Source of the DNA: Ophiodon elongatus
Lineage: Eukaryota; Chordata; Actinopteri; Perciformes; Hexagrammidae
Length of the DNA: 64,000 bases
Assembly: GCA_016806645.1 (NCBI GenBank)
Contig: JACSYO010000150.1
Location: 1,253,501-1,317,500, forward strand
Direction of reading: 5' to 3'
Shown: in pieces, positions 62,240-64,000 of the stretch
How the letters are laid out: each line of letters opens with the position of its first letter
Numbering within the stretch: the first letter of the stretch is position 1
Position numbers and translations under genes: made by a program
Notes under the pieces: model-generated
Databases searched by the model: none
What the model saw: only the letters and a program-made list of their open reading frames with translations
What the model was told of the DNA's origin: nothing

Positions 62240-64000
62240 GGCAACGGTATGATGCTCCACTGGGTGCCACTGTGGGCATGTCTGTCTCTGTTTGTGTTAA
62301 TATACACATGTGTGTGCGTGCATTCCCTTGCCTTTGTTTGTACATTCCCCGCGTTAACAGGGTGGCCAGCAGCTGTCCTTGAATCTCTATTGACAGAGAG
62401 TGTGGGATCTGCCGGGTATTTTTATCCATTAGCCCGTGTGAGAGAGCAGGTGGAGGCTTTGTGGGCTACAACAAGGTCACGGCGGTGACGAGCGCCGCTA
62501 TCTCGCGACTGTCCCCGGGGCCGACCGTCGGAGGTCTGAGCGACCGTTTCACCGAGACAAAGCACGCGGTGATAGCGAAGGGCTTCGCTGGCTCAAGTTC
62601 TAATCATAAAAACAAAACACTACATTCATTCCTTGGAGAGAATGAAAAAAAAAAAAAAAAAGAAAAAAAAAATGAGGTTAATCCTTCAGAAGAGTTCAAA
62701 GATTAAAAAAAAAGGCTCATCAAACTTGTAATCAGGATGAAGACTAAACACTTTACAAATTCTTCAAGATGTCATGTTTATCATGTTTTGCCACCGACAC
62801 TCCGTTTGAACCTTGTGTCACCTGAATGAAGTTGGCACATACTGTACAAAGCTAATCAGCGGTCTAATTAGCATTAAGCCCTCGGTGTTAACACCACAGG
62901 TTAAGCTAGCCGAGCACATGGCCCGCTCTCCTTCCTCCGCTCTGCCTCGGATGCTGAATTAAGTGCCGTGCAAACAAACCGCCACTTCCACCGCCACCTG
63001 TTCAGGAGTGTTTTTTTTCTTCTTTTTTTTTTTTTTTTTAGAAGAAGATGATGAGACTCCTCTTCTCCTCCTCCGCTTTCACTCCCACGCCAGCTCGATG
63101 GGATTCATCGAGTTAGGATTACACCCGCTGAATGACGGCCAGGTGGCTGAAGTGGCCGGTGGAGCCGAGCAACTTCATCAAGTCGCAGGCAAAACAAATT
63201 CGAAGAGCACTCAGGAGGCCGCTGTTTATTTCCCACCGTGGTCAGGGCAGCTGGTGGACACGGCGGCTGGCTGGCTGGCTGGAACGGGACACGGGGAGGC
63301 ATGTGAATGAGCTTAACAGCACCTACTTGAGCCGCCTGCCAGTATAAAAAAAAAAAAAAGAAACTTAAAAAGAACTCCAATGCACTCGGCCTCTTGAGGC
63401 ATGCAAATCAGATGCGTGCTGGACTGCACAAGTGGCAGCGGATAGTGAGGCGTGTTAAGCGGGTTTCGAAAGAAATGTGCAGCAAATTCAAGAGGATGGC
63501 TTTTAATATAAAAAAAAAAAAAGTGTTTTGAGAGAAAGTTGACAAATTTGTCTTCGCAGCAACTCGCATTAAAATGAATGCGACGGGTCAGCTGACCCCT
63601 CCAACCCGCCTGCTTTGATCAGTGCAGTCGGCCAACGCGGGTGTTGGTTTGGAAGTGCGTATCGTGTGCGTCTGTAGCCCAACACTTCAGAAAAGAAGGG
63701 TCGCGCATTCCAAACCCTCCAGCACCCTCTTTTCGAAAGATAAAGATCGCGTTATATAAAAAGAGTCAGCGCGAGTAGCATCGTGGCATGTCAAAATATA
63801 TCTGTGCAGTGTGAAGTATGCGCTGAGAATAACTTGGGCCGCAGCTCACCATCTCGCTCCACGACGGCAAACCGGCACGAGAAAAAAAAAAAAAAAAAAA
63901 AAAACAACTGCCCTCTCAGGTGGGAAAGTACAGGGAGTTTCACGTTCCTCTCGCTACACTGCGGCTCCCCACCTCGACTCTCATGTGACACAGGCACATT

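Larger units (their letters stand above)
52503..64000 (-). other. rapgef2 upstream intron or 5' flank
   Basis: About 11.5 kb upstream, in transcript sense, of the first recognised exon. The phase-0 start of that exon requires at least one more coding exon, so this is probably intron. It holds GT/CA microsatellites (52605-52642, 53464-53518, 57084-57168), two CTCF-type motifs (54697-54711, 55931-55945), a TATG repeat (55757-55792), several 'gctgcaactaac' repeat copies (54895-55050, 57475-57727, 57860-58105, 60739-61310), a 20-bp tandem repeat (58187-58240), and CpG-rich pockets near 60300-60620 and 62480-62590. No match to the expected MASYVDNS exon was found. Confidence 0.65.

Overview
The window is vertebrate nuclear DNA, almost certainly from a ray-finned fish and most likely a percomorph. 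It is AT-rich and mostly non-coding. It is dense in CA/GT, CT/GA and tetranucleotide microsatellites and in A/T homopolymers. It also carries dispersed non-autonomous elements whose sequence signatures I know from percomorph introns (a 'gctgcaactaac...attattttc' family, a 'gttagcttagc' family, and tRNA-headed SINE pieces). There is no prokaryotic gene system, CRISPR array or rRNA, and no long intact ORF that looks like a gene.

The only gene I can support is one large, widely spaced gene on the minus strand: rapgef2 (PDZ-GEF1/RA-GEF-1), a Rap1/Rap2 guanine nucleotide exchange factor. Seven short coding exons are recognisable, all with AG/GT borders and consistent phases. In transcript order they lie at 52502-52432, 49546-49490, 40039-39956, 27791-27716, 24967-24800, 8882-8823 (an alternative first exon) and 1270-1139. 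The six constitutive-type exons join in frame into 196 codons. They cover most of the N-terminal cyclic-nucleotide-binding-like domain, a basic linker, and the Ser-rich segment before the second such domain. The very first coding exon (expected just upstream of 52502) was not found and probably lies beyond base 64000. The remaining exons (second cNMP-like domain, REM, PDZ, RA, CDC25 catalytic domain, C-terminus) lie to the left of base 1.

The most informative feature is the 60-nt exon at 8823-8882. It encodes a 20-residue N-terminus starting MKPLA, homologous to the N-terminus of the short (1499-aa type) mammalian RAPGEF2 protein. It ends in a perfect GTAAGT donor in the phase needed to splice onto exon 1270-1139, and it sits at the edge of a CpG-rich, GA/CT-rich stretch. 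The window therefore appears to hold the internal promoter that separates a long isoform (two cNMP-binding-like domains) from a short isoform (one).

Layout by region: 1-1138 intron with a repeat copy; 1139-1270 exon; 1271-8822 intron; 8823-8882 alternative first exon with a CpG-rich candidate promoter up to about 9560; about 9560-24799 intron with purine/pyrimidine tracts, microsatellites, a SINE pair and a large repeat copy; 24800-24967 exon; 24968-27715 short intron; 27716-27791 exon; 27792-39955 intron; 39956-40039 exon; 40040-49489 intron with a CpG-rich pocket near 43.2 kb and two strong hairpins near 45.0-45.3 kb; 49490-49546 exon; 49547-52431 intron; 52432-52502 exon; 52503-64000 upstream intron with two consensus CTCF motifs in divergent orientation and several repeat copies.
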